Assembly (NCBI GenBank): GCA_027038835.1
Contig: JALWGC010000012.1
Span: forward strand, 1 to 64,000
DNA from: Helicobacteraceae bacterium
Lineage (GTDB): Bacteria > Campylobacterota > Campylobacteria > Campylobacterales > Sulfurimonadaceae
Direction of reading: 5' to 3'
DNA: 64,000 nucleotides
Below the pieces are notes generated by a model. It did not search any database. It was not told the DNA's origin and worked only from the letters and a program-made list of their open reading frames with translations. Position numbers and translations under genes: made by a program. The first letter of the stretch is position 1; each line of letters opens with the position of its first letter. Below, piece after piece: positions 9,038 to 17,308 of this stretch.

Positions 9038-10064
9038 CCAAAAAACTATAAAACCAAAAGAATGGATTAAACAGGTATTCGTCACTACCATTGTCTTGGC
9101 AAGTATTATCTTGCTAACAAACTTCATCGTCGATCCTTACAATATGACTTCGTATAACTTGCTCCATCTAAAATATAAATTTGCACGTGACGACAGAAGT
9201 GAAAAAGTGAACTATTTTAAAACACTTCCACGATTTGACAATATCTTGATAGGAAGCAGTAGAGTTTATTCTATCAATCCAAAAATCGTAACAAAAATTC
9301 TTGGAGGAAGCACTTACAATTTTGGAGTTGGAACGGCAACTATCGAAGATCATTTAGGCATCCTCAAATACCTTATTCGACAAAACAAAATCCCAAAAAA
9401 TATCATACTTGGAGTTGACTTTTATACTTTCAATCCGGAAATCCCACCAAATAGCTATTTTCTACGCAACAAAGAGCTAAACTTTTTATCGTTTAAAAAC
9501 TATGATGAAAATATATTTGCAAAATTTTTCTCTTTCGACGCTTTTAGAGCCTCCGTATCTACACTCAAACACAATCTTAAAAACGATGTCAAACCACGCT
9601 TTGATACTCTTGGTTGGGGTGGAAGCTATCAAGACTATTCAAAAAAAGATATAAATATCGCCAACCATATTGCGAGAAAACAAATAGAAGAAGAGAAAAA
9701 AAAGATATATTCGAACTTCCACTATTCACATATAGATAAAAAACGGATAGCGTATTATGAAGAGTTTAAAAAACTTGCGAAACGATATAAAATCCACCTT
9801 TATGTTTTTCCTACACCCTTACACCCTCTTTTACTAAAAGAATTAAAAGCACACAAAGAGACAAATACGGCCTTAAAAGAATTTATCGCTTATTTGCAGA
9901 CGTTTCCGAACTTTTACAATATGTTTGAAGACAAAAGACTTTACTCCAACCTAAAAAACTTCAATGGCGCTACACACACCACAAGTAATGCCGGAGACAT
10001 TATGATGGAAGATTTACTTAACGCCCATAACGATAACTATGAAACTCACCCACATTTCCGCTAA
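9012..10064 (+). CDS. SGNH/AlgX-DltD-like membrane-anchored protein, MBOAT partner
   Basis: About 350 residues with one N-terminal membrane helix (IKQVFVTTIVLASIILLTNF) and a periplasmic domain. ILIGSSRVYSI matches the Gly-x-Ser block I of SGNH hydrolases, GVDFYTFNP fits a second conserved strand, and THTTSNAGD near the C-terminus offers a possible His. Such proteins commonly pair with MBOAT acyltransferases (DltB/DltD, AlgI/AlgJ/X) and carry out acyl transfer to the glycan. The start overlaps the MBOAT end; I prefer ATG 9012 (GAGTGGAG just before it), but GTG 9003 is possible. Its 3' end overlaps the convergent gene by 47 bases. Confidence 0.7.
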   Translation: MNFYTLIFNQKTIKPKEWIKQVFVTTIVLASIILLTNFIVDPYNMTSYNLLHLKYKFARDDRSEKVNYFKTLPRFDNILIGSSRVYSINPKIVTKILGGSTYNFGVGTATIEDHLGILKYLIRQNKIPKNIILGVDFYTFNPEIPPNSYFLRNKELNFLSFKNYDENIFAKFFSFDAFRASVSTLKHNLKNDVKPRFDTLGWGGSYQDYSKKDINIANHIARKQIEEEKKKIYSNFHYSHIDKKRIAYYEEFKKLAKRYKIHLYVFPTPLHPLLLKELKAHKETNTALKEFIAYLQTFPNFYNMFEDKRLYSNLKNFNGATHTTSNAGDIMMEDLLNAHNDNYETHPHFR

Positions 10065-11895
10065 AAAGCAGTTCTTGACTCACACCGCTAAAACTTAGCA
10101 CATCCTTTTCAAGCTGTGTGTCGAGTTTGTCGCATATTGCGCTCTTTTTTTCAAAACCTTCAAGATCGAAACACTCCATCTTCTTGGCGGCTATATTGTA
10201 CTCGACAATGCGGTTGTTCTTAACGATTCCAAGCAGTCCGTTTTGAAAATAATCGGCAAAAAACACCTCATCTCTTATAAGCGATTTGCCGCTAAAATTT
10301 GGAAATATCTTTTTATAATCCCCAAGTACCAAATCTGCAACCGTCGGTGCTATGTCTCTTTGAGAGAGTACGACATCTTTATATTTGGGTTGTATCAACT
10401 TGGGTGCATACACGGCAAAAGGGATCTCGTAGTTTTTCAAACTGCCATTTATATGCCCGCCGCAGTGATCGGCAAAAAGGACGAACACGGTATTTGGATA
10501 CTTCGCTTCCACCTCTTTTATAAACTTCCCTAAAGCGTAGTCGGCAAAGTGAAACACATTGAGCTGTTTATTTATCGTATCATCATCTACAAAATGGATA
10601 GGCTTTATCGCTTTTGGAAGCTTTTCATCATGTGTCGTCGCACCGTTGATGCCTATAACGAAAGGCTCTTTAAGTGTTGTCGAGAGCTTCTCAAGAACGA
10701 AGTTGTACAAATCCTCATCATGCACACCCCAGTAGTTTTCTTCATATATCCGTTTTTTCACATCCCGCTTTCCGTAGCTGTAACGAAAACCCAAAGAGTT
10801 CGCCAGACTTCCCGTTCCACTCGTTTCTTTGGATGTTCCTTGAAAAAAAGCACTACTATAACCCCGCTTATCAAATTCATCGACGATGGAATAATAATGA
10901 AAATCTTGTAGTTGCGTTTTGGCTACCGACTTCCCAAGCGGATTTTGAAACGAAACAAGTGTTGCGAACATCCCTTCAGTCGTTCTGTGTCCGTTAGCCA
11001 CCATAAAGCGAGGACGAAGCGACTTTTGTAAAAAAGCGTCGAAATTCGGTGTAGCTTGCGCTTTTTTATATCCGTACGGTTGTAAAAATGTCGCACTCCA
11101 ACTCTCCAAAAAGAAAAACACGACATTTGGCTTGGAGTGTACAATCGGTTTGGAAAGGGTTACGTTATTATCGGCATACAGTGCGCCAAACACTTTTTCG
11201 ATCTCTTTTTCATCGACTCGAGGCAATTGCACAGGTCTTAGTTTTTTGCTTTGCGTAGCCATAGAAAAAACCATATTGTACATACCGTTAAGCGAAAGCG
11301 AAGCGAGTTTCGTATCGCCTATTTGATTTGCCTGCCACGGATTGAGCGGTATGTGCTGCCACATCCCTCGGATGAAAAATACACTAAGTAAAAGTAAAAA
11401 AATCTTCTTTATAGCAAAATACCTATCTAAGTGTTCTTCTTGTATTTGGAAAAACAGCTTCCGTAATCCAACAAACATCAAAATAGCGCTGAAAACAGTT
11501 ACAACAAACCCTAAGCTATGCTGACTCAGTCCCGTCATCAACAACGCATGGGCATCGTTAACAATATCGAATATCTCATATCCGACATGTCTGGAGGCTT
11601 CACCAAAATAAAACATATCTCCAATCTGCGCCAGCAATACGGTTACAACCGACAAAGAAGCTATAATCGTAAAAAACTTTTTATTCCAATCAAAGAGAGT
11701 CGCTAAAAAGGCGACAAACGCACTTGCGGCAAAATCGAAGCGGTATCCCCAAAAAATAGCTCGCACGATATCACTCATGCTATAACTTGCAAAATTCTCT
11801 TCAAAATTACAATAAAAAACGAATTTCGTCCCAATTATCGTTACATAAACGAGAACAAAAACTAAAAAATAGTTCTTTAAAAAGTTATATTTCAT
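10018..11895 (-). CDS. LtaS/MdoB-type membrane phosphotransferase (sulfatase fold)
   Basis: A 625-residue protein with about five N-terminal membrane segments (to about residue 190) and a C-terminal alkaline-phosphatase/sulfatase domain. Visible motifs are NVVFFFLESWSATFL (metal-binding Glu), GHRTTEGMFATL (nucleophile Thr region), and FVLFADHCGGH (metal-binding Asp-His). This family transfers phosphoglycerol or related groups from phospholipid to a glycan or lipid outside the membrane (LtaS, OpgB). Substrate here is unknown; osmoregulated glucans or surface polysaccharide are possibilities. The start overlaps the upstream glycosyltransferase by 11 bases, so both form one operon. Confidence 0.85.
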   Translation of the reverse strand: MKYNFLKNYFLVFVLVYVTIIGTKFVFYCNFEENFASYSMSDIVRAIFWGYRFDFAASAFVAFLATLFDWNKKFFTIIASLSVVTVLLAQIGDMFYFGEASRHVGYEIFDIVNDAHALLMTGLSQHSLGFVVTVFSAILMFVGLRKLFFQIQEEHLDRYFAIKKIFLLLLSVFFIRGMWQHIPLNPWQANQIGDTKLASLSLNGMYNMVFSMATQSKKLRPVQLPRVDEKEIEKVFGALYADNNVTLSKPIVHSKPNVVFFFLESWSATFLQPYGYKKAQATPNFDAFLQKSLRPRFMVANGHRTTEGMFATLVSFQNPLGKSVAKTQLQDFHYYSIVDEFDKRGYSSAFFQGTSKETSGTGSLANSLGFRYSYGKRDVKKRIYEENYWGVHDEDLYNFVLEKLSTTLKEPFVIGINGATTHDEKLPKAIKPIHFVDDDTINKQLNVFHFADYALGKFIKEVEAKYPNTVFVLFADHCGGHINGSLKNYEIPFAVYAPKLIQPKYKDVVLSQRDIAPTVADLVLGDYKKIFPNFSGKSLIRDEVFFADYFQNGLLGIVKNNRIVEYNIAAKKMECFDLEGFEKKSAICDKLDTQLEKDVLSFSGVSQELLFSGNVGEFHSYRYGR

Positions 11896-12973
11896 CTATC
11901 GCCTTGTAGAGTTTTTCCAACTGTTGCGTATATTCGAATTTTTCCAAAACTTTGTGTTTGGCTCTTTTTGCCATCTCTTTTGCCTTGGTTTGGTTTTCAT
12001 AAAGCCACTGCAGTCTCTTGCTCAAGTCCTCGGCATCTCTCTCAAAAAGCAAGCCATCCACTCCATCATCGATAATCTCAAGCGGTCCACCTTTGTTCGT
12101 CGCCACTACTACCACCTCGTTTACCATCGCTTCTATGACCACCAAACCGAAAGTCTCCTGCTTTGTCGCCAAAGCCGAGGCATCACAAAGCCTGAAGTGT
12201 TCGTTCACCTCTTTGGTAAAGCCGGTAAATATCACCTGCCTTTCGATGCCATACCCTTTTACTTTCTCTTTTAGCTCACTTAGATACCCCTCATCCATCG
12301 TGTGTCCGACGACAAGCGCTTTGATGTTTGGATTTTGAAGTTTTTCAAGCGCTTCTATGAGGAGCCATTGCCCTTTCCCCTCCTCTATGCGCCCGACGAT
12401 GCCCACAACGAACTCTTCATCGGTTATGCCGTATTTATGCTTCAACTCCTCGACTCTTTTTTCATCCACTTTGGGCTCTTTGACACCCATATAGACCATC
12501 TTTATCTTTGGACGCACACTTTGAGGCACGAAGCGCTCTATCTGCTCTTTGACCTGATTGGTTACGGCATGCATCATGTCTATATTTTTATAAAGCCACT
12601 TGTGATAGAAGTCGTTTTTGAAGCGGGTCATCGTCATATTGCGTGTTTGAACGAGATGAGGCTTTTTTTTGCTGAGCACTTTGGCAAGGACGACGGTAGG
12701 CATATCTTTCGTCCAATGAAAGTGAATAACGTCTATGTCGTTTTCATCGACGAACGAAGCAAGCTTCATAGCCGGCGCGAGGGGGAAAAGCTTCTTACGC
12801 TCTATGTAGTGTTTTTCACCTTCAATGTATCTATCGAGTTTCGTTCCCTCTTGCACCATAACCAAACAAGAAGTTCTCTCACCGAAAAAACGGTAACACT
12901 GCACCATAAAAAGCTCCAACCCGCCAAGGTCGGGAGAGAGGCAAAATTCTAAAATCTTTTGTTCTTTTTTCAT
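11885..12973 (-). CDS. family 4 glycosyltransferase
   Basis: A 362-residue GT-B protein. The N-terminus has LEFCLSPDLGGLELFMVQ (GGxE acceptor loop), the C-terminal domain VVGIVGRIEEGKGQWLLIEAL and CDASALATKQETFGLVVIEAM (E-x7-E). The complete GT4 layout suggests an LPS core or O-antigen transferase. The ATG lies only six bases after a TAAAAT -10 box and lacks a Shine-Dalgarno, so its mRNA may be leaderless. Base composition is like the LPS core region rather than the AT-rich O-antigen block. Confidence 0.87.
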   Translation of the reverse strand: MKKEQKILEFCLSPDLGGLELFMVQCYRFFGERTSCLVMVQEGTKLDRYIEGEKHYIERKKLFPLAPAMKLASFVDENDIDVIHFHWTKDMPTVVLAKVLSKKKPHLVQTRNMTMTRFKNDFYHKWLYKNIDMMHAVTNQVKEQIERFVPQSVRPKIKMVYMGVKEPKVDEKRVEELKHKYGITDEEFVVGIVGRIEEGKGQWLLIEALEKLQNPNIKALVVGHTMDEGYLSELKEKVKGYGIERQVIFTGFTKEVNEHFRLCDASALATKQETFGLVVIEAMVNEVVVVATNKGGPLEIIDDGVDGLLFERDAEDLSKRLQWLYENQTKAKEMAKRAKHKVLEKFEYTQQLEKLYKAIDEI

Positions 12974-12979
12974 TGCATA

Positions 12980-12985
12980 ATTTTA
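12980..12985 (-). promoter_or_regulatory. predicted -10 box, leaderless start for 12973
   Basis: TAAAAT on the minus strand with six bases between it and the ATG at 12973, placing the expected transcription start at or next to the A of the start codon. No ribosome-binding site is present. Confidence 0.45.
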
Positions 12986-12997
12986 GCATAGATTAGA

Positions 12998-13003
12998 TAT
13001 AAT
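12998..13003 (+). promoter_or_regulatory. predicted -10 box for the Uma2-type gene
   Basis: TATAAT on the plus strand, 22 bases before ATG 13026, followed by AAAGGAG at 13014-13020 as ribosome-binding site. It lies in the same 52-base divergent gap as the minus-strand -10 at 12980. Confidence 0.55.
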
Positions 13004-13025
13004 TACCCCAAACAAAGGAGAATCT

Positions 13026-13571
13026 ATGGGTGCACTAAGAGTAGAGGATCTTCCGACATATACCTATGAAGACTACAAAGAGTGGGAAGGGGATTGGGAG
13101 CTTATATACGGCTTGGCTTATGCGATGGCTCCAGCTCCCATGATACGGCATCAAGCCATAAGCAACAACATAGCTTGGGAATTGAAAAACATTCTAAGCG
13201 ATTGCAAAAGATGCCAAGCTCTACTACCGGTTGACTGGAAGATAGCCGAAGACACCGTCGTACAGCCCGATAACAGCGTCATCTGCTTCAAACCCACCAA
13301 CGATGCCTACATCTCCAAAGCACCTGCGATCATCTTCGAGATTCTCTCCAAAGCAACCGCCAAAAAAGATCAAACCATCAAGTACGACCTCTACGAAAGA
13401 GAGGGGGTGCGCTACTACATCATCGTCAATCCCGACGACAAAGTGGCAAAAGTATATGAGCTCAAAGATGGCAGATACGCAAAACTCTGCGATGCGACCG
13501 ATGAGACGGTAGAGTTCAAGCTCGATGCATGCAAAGATACACTTTCGTTCGATTTTTCCAAGATATGGTGA
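13026..13571 (+). CDS. Uma2 family (DUF820) putative endonuclease
   Basis: A 181-residue protein with the PD-(D/E)xK arrangement of the Uma2/DUF820 family: VQPDNSVIC (metal-binding Asp), then AIIFEILSKATAKKDQ (Glu-x-Leu-Ser and Lys), followed by YDLYEREGVRYYIIVNP, the family signature. Uma2 proteins are abundant in cyanobacteria and scattered elsewhere; their role is largely unknown. It sits just before the WaaP-like kinase gene, seven bases upstream, and has its own promoter and strong ribosome-binding site. Placement in an LPS locus may be chance. Confidence 0.85.
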   Translation: MGALRVEDLPTYTYEDYKEWEGDWELIYGLAYAMAPAPMIRHQAISNNIAWELKNILSDCKRCQALLPVDWKIAEDTVVQPDNSVICFKPTNDAYISKAPAIIFEILSKATAKKDQTIKYDLYEREGVRYYIIVNPDDKVAKVYELKDGRYAKLCDATDETVEFKLDACKDTLSFDFSKIW

Positions 13572-13578
13572 GTAAATC

Positions 13579-14325
13579 TTGATCAAATACACTATCAATC
13601 CCGAGTACGAAGAACTCAAAGAGTTTCTCCTCCATATCAAGGAGCACTTCAAAAAGGATGAGCACACCATCCACAAAGCCCGCAACGAGATAAAGGTCAT
13701 CCCCTTTCAGGGCAAAAACTTCGTCGTCAAGTCCTTCAAAAAGCCCTCCTCCCTCAAAGCGCTCTACTACGCCAAAAAAGCCTCCAAAGCAAAACGAAGC
13801 TACGACTACGCACTCAAACTCGCAGAGCTTACGCCAAAACCTGTCGGCTATATAGAGTTTTACGAAAACAGCCGCTTAAAAGAGAGCTTCTATGTCAGCG
13901 AGTACTTCGCCTACGACTTCACGATGAAAGAGGTTTTAAGAGATGCCGATTTTCAAAACCCAAAAGAGGTCTTGGAGGCTTTCGCTATTTTTAGCTCCAA
14001 ACTCCATGACCTTGGAGTGCTACACAAGGACTACAGTGCCGGCAACATCCTGATAAAAAAGGAGCCAAACGGCTACACCTTCAAGGTTGTCGATCTCAAC
14101 AGAATGGCATTTAAAACACTCTCGCTCGATGAGCGGCTCAAAAACTTCGATATGCTCTGGGCGAGTGTCGAAAAGATGAAAATCATCGCGACAAAATATG
14201 CCGAGATATACAACCTCGACCCCCATATAGTCGTCAAAAAGGCATTGCATTACTCTTTTATGCTCAAACTACGCAAAAACTTCAAAAAACTCCTCAAAGG
14301 CAAAGTAAAAAATATAGACTGGTGA
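13579..14325 (+). CDS. WaaP/InaA-like LPS core kinase
   Basis: A 248-residue protein kinase-like protein. KNFVVKSFKKPS supplies a candidate ATP-binding Lys, HDLGVLHKDYSAGN is the catalytic loop (H-x-D-x4-N), and KVVDLNRM is the metal-binding Asp motif in the place of DFG. This pattern matches the lipopolysaccharide kinase (Kdo/WaaP/InaA) family, which phosphorylates heptose or Kdo in the inner core. The start is a TTG at 13579, the only initiator before the first conserved strand. It is followed four bases later by the WaaE-like transferase. Confidence 0.8.
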   Translation: MIKYTINPEYEELKEFLLHIKEHFKKDEHTIHKARNEIKVIPFQGKNFVVKSFKKPSSLKALYYAKKASKAKRSYDYALKLAELTPKPVGYIEFYENSRLKESFYVSEYFAYDFTMKEVLRDADFQNPKEVLEAFAIFSSKLHDLGVLHKDYSAGNILIKKEPNGYTFKVVDLNRMAFKTLSLDERLKNFDMLWASVEKMKIIATKYAEIYNLDPHIVVKKALHYSFMLKLRKNFKKLLKGKVKNIDW

Positions 14326-14329
14326 GAAA

Positions 14330-15085
14330 ATGGAAAAGATAAGCGCAACGATTATAACCTATAATGAAGAGAACAACATCAAACGCTGCATAGAGAGTCT
14401 GGACTTTTGCGACGAGATCGTCGTCGTGGACAGTCTCAGCACCGATAGAACCGTAGAGATGGCAAAAGAGCTCGGAGCCAAAGTGTATGACCAAAAATTC
14501 CTCGGTCACATAGCCCAAAAACAGCTTGCCGTGGACAAGGCTTCCAACGACTGGGTTCTCTCTCTCGATGCCGACGAAGAGGTCTCGCCGGAGCTGAGAA
14601 AAAGCATACTCAAACTGAAAGAAAAAGGTTTCGACAAAGATGCCTATGCGATGAATCGCATCAGCTTTCATCTTGGTAGATGGATACGCCATGGTGGGTG
14701 GTATCCGGATCGAAAAGTACGTCTCTTCAACAGACAAAAGGCGCACTGGGGCGGTTACAACCCCCATGATAAGGTGATCGTCGATGGCAGTGTCGGCAGA
14801 CTCAAAGGCGATCTAAGGCACTATGTCTTCAAAGACCTCAGACAAAACATCGACGCAAACAATTCTTACTCTTCTATCATGGCAGAAGACCTCTATAAAA
14901 ACGGTGTGAAGTTCTCTATGACCAAACTGTTGCTCAAGCCCGTTGGAAAGTTTTTGGAGGTCTATATCTACAAAAGAGGCTTTTTAGACGGTATGCCGGG
15001 GTTTATCATAGCTGTTGGCGCCTCTTACAGTATGTTTTTGAAATTCGCCAAGCTTTGGGAGCTCGAGAAGGTTAAAAAACCTTAA
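14330..15085 (+). CDS. WaaE/KdtX-like LPS core glycosyltransferase (GT2)
   Basis: A 251-residue GT2 protein: ISATIITYNEENNIKRCI, EIVVVDSLSTDRT, QKQLAVDKASNDWVLSLDADEE with the DxD motif, and WIRHGGWYPDRKVRLF, all of which match the WaaE/KdtX group that adds a glucose-type residue to the inner-core heptose. The C-terminus (GFLDGMPGF) is also conserved in that group. It ends tail-to-tail with the GT9 gene, overlapping 14 bases. The sugar added is inferred from the family only. Confidence 0.88.
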   Translation: MEKISATIITYNEENNIKRCIESLDFCDEIVVVDSLSTDRTVEMAKELGAKVYDQKFLGHIAQKQLAVDKASNDWVLSLDADEEVSPELRKSILKLKEKGFDKDAYAMNRISFHLGRWIRHGGWYPDRKVRLFNRQKAHWGGYNPHDKVIVDGSVGRLKGDLRHYVFKDLRQNIDANNSYSSIMAEDLYKNGVKFSMTKLLLKPVGKFLEVYIYKRGFLDGMPGFIIAVGASYSMFLKFAKLWELEKVKKP

Positions 15086-15998
15086 GCTCTCTTTTCACCT
15101 CCTCTAAAATCCCCCTTCTTCCTTGTTCGTCTTGAGGTAACATATAATGTTTTTGCAGTTTTTCATCACCGATGCTCTTCCATCTTTTACTACTGGCGAA
15201 CAAAGTATCGGCAAAAAAGGTAAGTGTCGGTGTCCCCACAAGCGAGGCGAGATGGTACGTTCCCGTAGAAGTCGAGACGAACAAACGCACACTTGCAAGA
15301 TATTTCGCAAATGCTACTATCCCTTCTTTGGATATTTTGAACTCCACGTCTTTACCTTCGAGTTTCGTTCGCATCGTTTGCATAAGTGTTTCTTCATCGG
15401 GTCCAAAGGTCAATACCACGCGGTAACGCCCCTGTTGTAAAACGACATCCACCATCTCCACATATTCATCGAGTGAAAAATTCGCATCGCTACTCCCTCC
15501 AAAACCCGGATGAAAAACGACGATATCCTCTTTTTTGACATCAAAAGCACAAAGCGGTTTTGGAAATTCGAGCGAAATATCGCTAAAAAGCGCCTTGGTA
15601 AGTTCCAAATTATACTGGTATTCCGCCATTTTGACCTGACTTCTTCGCTGTATGACGCGGCGGTTGTAAAAAACTTGCGCTATTTTCGTTGCCGGAGCTA
15701 TACGAAGGGGGATTTTTGCTAAAAACTGCGCCAACGCTACGCGGGTATTGGAAAAAAGGGTGATGGACACATCGAAGTCGTATCGCCTAAGCTTTTTGGC
15801 AAGCGCAAACGCACTGCCGGCTTTGTCATCGACTATCACCTCGTCAATAAACGGACAGAACTCCGCCAGCTCTTTGTTCAAAGGTGCGACAAGTGCGGTA
15901 ATTTTATTGTTTTTGTCGTAATTTTTCAACACATACAGTGTCGGTAACGCCGTTATGAAATCTCCAAGTTTGTCGTTTCTTACTATAAGTATGTTCAT
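15072..15998 (-). CDS. GT9 heptosyltransferase-family protein
   Basis: A 308-residue GT-B protein of the ADP-heptose:LPS heptosyltransferase family. It starts NILIVRNDKLGDFITALPTL (the acceptor-side conserved N-terminus), and the C-terminal half contains VVFHPGFGGSSDANFS and LFVSTSTGTYHLASLVGTPTL, the donor-site STGTxHLA motif. It is more divergent from WaaC or WaaF than the other two GT9 proteins here and may be a third (WaaQ-like) transferase. No Shine-Dalgarno is seen; a TAAAAT box lies seven bases before the ATG, suggesting a leaderless transcript. Confidence 0.87.
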   Translation of the reverse strand: MNILIVRNDKLGDFITALPTLYVLKNYDKNNKITALVAPLNKELAEFCPFIDEVIVDDKAGSAFALAKKLRRYDFDVSITLFSNTRVALAQFLAKIPLRIAPATKIAQVFYNRRVIQRRSQVKMAEYQYNLELTKALFSDISLEFPKPLCAFDVKKEDIVVFHPGFGGSSDANFSLDEYVEMVDVVLQQGRYRVVLTFGPDEETLMQTMRTKLEGKDVEFKISKEGIVAFAKYLASVRLFVSTSTGTYHLASLVGTPTLTFFADTLFASSKRWKSIGDEKLQKHYMLPQDEQGRRGILEEVKRELKVF

Positions 15999-16005
15999 AA
16001 AGCAG

Positions 16006-16011
16006 ATTTTA
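16006..16011 (-). promoter_or_regulatory. predicted -10 box, leaderless start for 15998
   Basis: TAAAAT on the minus strand, seven bases before ATG 15998. It lies in a 38-base divergent gap with the plus-strand box at 16024. Confidence 0.45.
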
Positions 16012-16023
16012 GCCTACAAAAGG

Positions 16024-16029
16024 TATAAT
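16024..16029 (+). promoter_or_regulatory. predicted -10 box, leaderless start for 16037
   Basis: Perfect TATAAT, seven bases before ATG 16037, with no ribosome-binding sequence between. The expected transcription start falls on or next to the initiation codon. Confidence 0.5.
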
Positions 16030-16036
16030 CCACCTT

Positions 16037-17308
16037 ATGAAAAAACCGTTCTCATGGGATCACTACTCCGACCAAGCCGCATTGTTACAAGATAGAGCAT
16101 ACAAAAAACGTATGCGAAAAAAAGAGCTTTTCTCACTTGTCAAAACTTACATTTTGGCGCTGTTTATGCTTCCTCTGGCATGGATAGTGATGCCTTTTGC
16201 CAAAAGAAAGCCCGCACAAAGCAGAAACTTTTTCACCCTTGGGGTCGATTTTCAAAGAGAAAGCGAAGCGACATTGCAAATGCTCGATGAACTGGGTGTC
16301 CAAAGCATCTTGGTTCGCATAGGGTTATGGGAGCTTGAGAAACTGCCGCAACTCGAAGCGTTCGTACAAAAGAACGCACATCGTCACATAGTCTGTAAAA
16401 TCATGCAAGATAGAGAGCACATCGAAGATTTGGAGCTTTTAAAAAACGATTTGATACCTATTTTTTCCCTAAAACACATAGACGTTTTTGAAATCGGCAC
16501 TACGATAAACCGAGCCAAATGGGGTTTTTTTAGCGTCAATGAGTACCTCTCTTTCTACAAAGTCGCTTACAAACTCAAAAAAGAGCACTTTAACGACATC
16601 AAGCTTATCGGCAGCGGAGTGATCGATTTCGAGTTTCACTGGACGGTACATACCCTTTTTAACTTTTGTGCCTGCAAATACGACGGCATTAGCGCGCTGT
16701 TGTACGTTGACCGCCGCGGTGCACCCGAAAACACCCAGCTTGGCTTCAATCTTAGCGACAAGATAGCGCTGCTAAGCTCCCTTGTCTCCATCTCCCCAAA
16801 AACCGCTAAAAACATCTACATCACCGAAACCAACTGGCCCATCACCGGCACGGCTCCTTACGCTCCCACAAGTGAAAAAGAGTGCGTCAGCGAAGCACAA
16901 TACGCAAACTATATGGTTCGCTACTATCTTTTGGCGTTCGCTTCGGCACAACTCGAACTTGTTTCATGGCATCAGCTCATAGCCAAGGGGTATGGTCTTG
17001 TAGAGTACGACTTCGACAAAAAAACGCTAAGAAAAAGGGGCGCTTACAAAGCCTACAAGGCGATGCTACGACACCTCCAAGGAGCGGAGTTTCTACGTAT
17101 GGACATCAAACGGGGGCACTATCGCATCATGTGTGTACAAAACGGAAAACTACTGGAAATACATTGGAACGTCTTGGTAGAAAAGGAGCTCGATTTTAGC
17201 GACGGTTACGAAATATACGACCTCTTCGGTACGAAAGTTGCTTCCAGCACCGTAACGATAGGGCAAAGCCCCTACTACATCTACGATACAAAGGCGATAG
17301 TGGAGTGA
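16037..17308 (+). CDS. putative GH-A-like TIM-barrel protein of the LPS core locus
   Basis: A 423-residue protein with an N-terminal basic segment and a hydrophobic stretch (about residues 36-54, ILALFMLPLAWIVMPF), probably a membrane anchor, followed by a globular domain. The order of strands (LGVDFQRES, VQSILVRIGLWE, FEIGTTINRAKWG, IYITETNWP) looks like a clan GH-A glycoside hydrolase barrel: ITETNWP fits the strand-7 nucleophile Glu. At strand 4, where such enzymes carry Asn-Glu, this protein has Thr-Thr, so it may be inactive or act differently. It overlaps the waaF start by four bases. Function in the core locus is unknown. Confidence 0.55.
   Translation: MKKPFSWDHYSDQAALLQDRAYKKRMRKKELFSLVKTYILALFMLPLAWIVMPFAKRKPAQSRNFFTLGVDFQRESEATLQMLDELGVQSILVRIGLWELEKLPQLEAFVQKNAHRHIVCKIMQDREHIEDLELLKNDLIPIFSLKHIDVFEIGTTINRAKWGFFSVNEYLSFYKVAYKLKKEHFNDIKLIGSGVIDFEFHWTVHTLFNFCACKYDGISALLYVDRRGAPENTQLGFNLSDKIALLSSLVSISPKTAKNIYITETNWPITGTAPYAPTSEKECVSEAQYANYMVRYYLLAFASAQLELVSWHQLIAKGYGLVEYDFDKKTLRKRGAYKAYKAMLRHLQGAEFLRMDIKRGHYRIMCVQNGKLLEIHWNVLVEKELDFSDGYEIYDLFGTKVASSTVTIGQSPYYIYDTKAIVE

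Noticed and set aside
10018-10064. Possible frameshift or assembly error at the convergent overlap
   Set aside because: Both frames run to natural stops and keep their conserved domains, so a true overlap is simpler.
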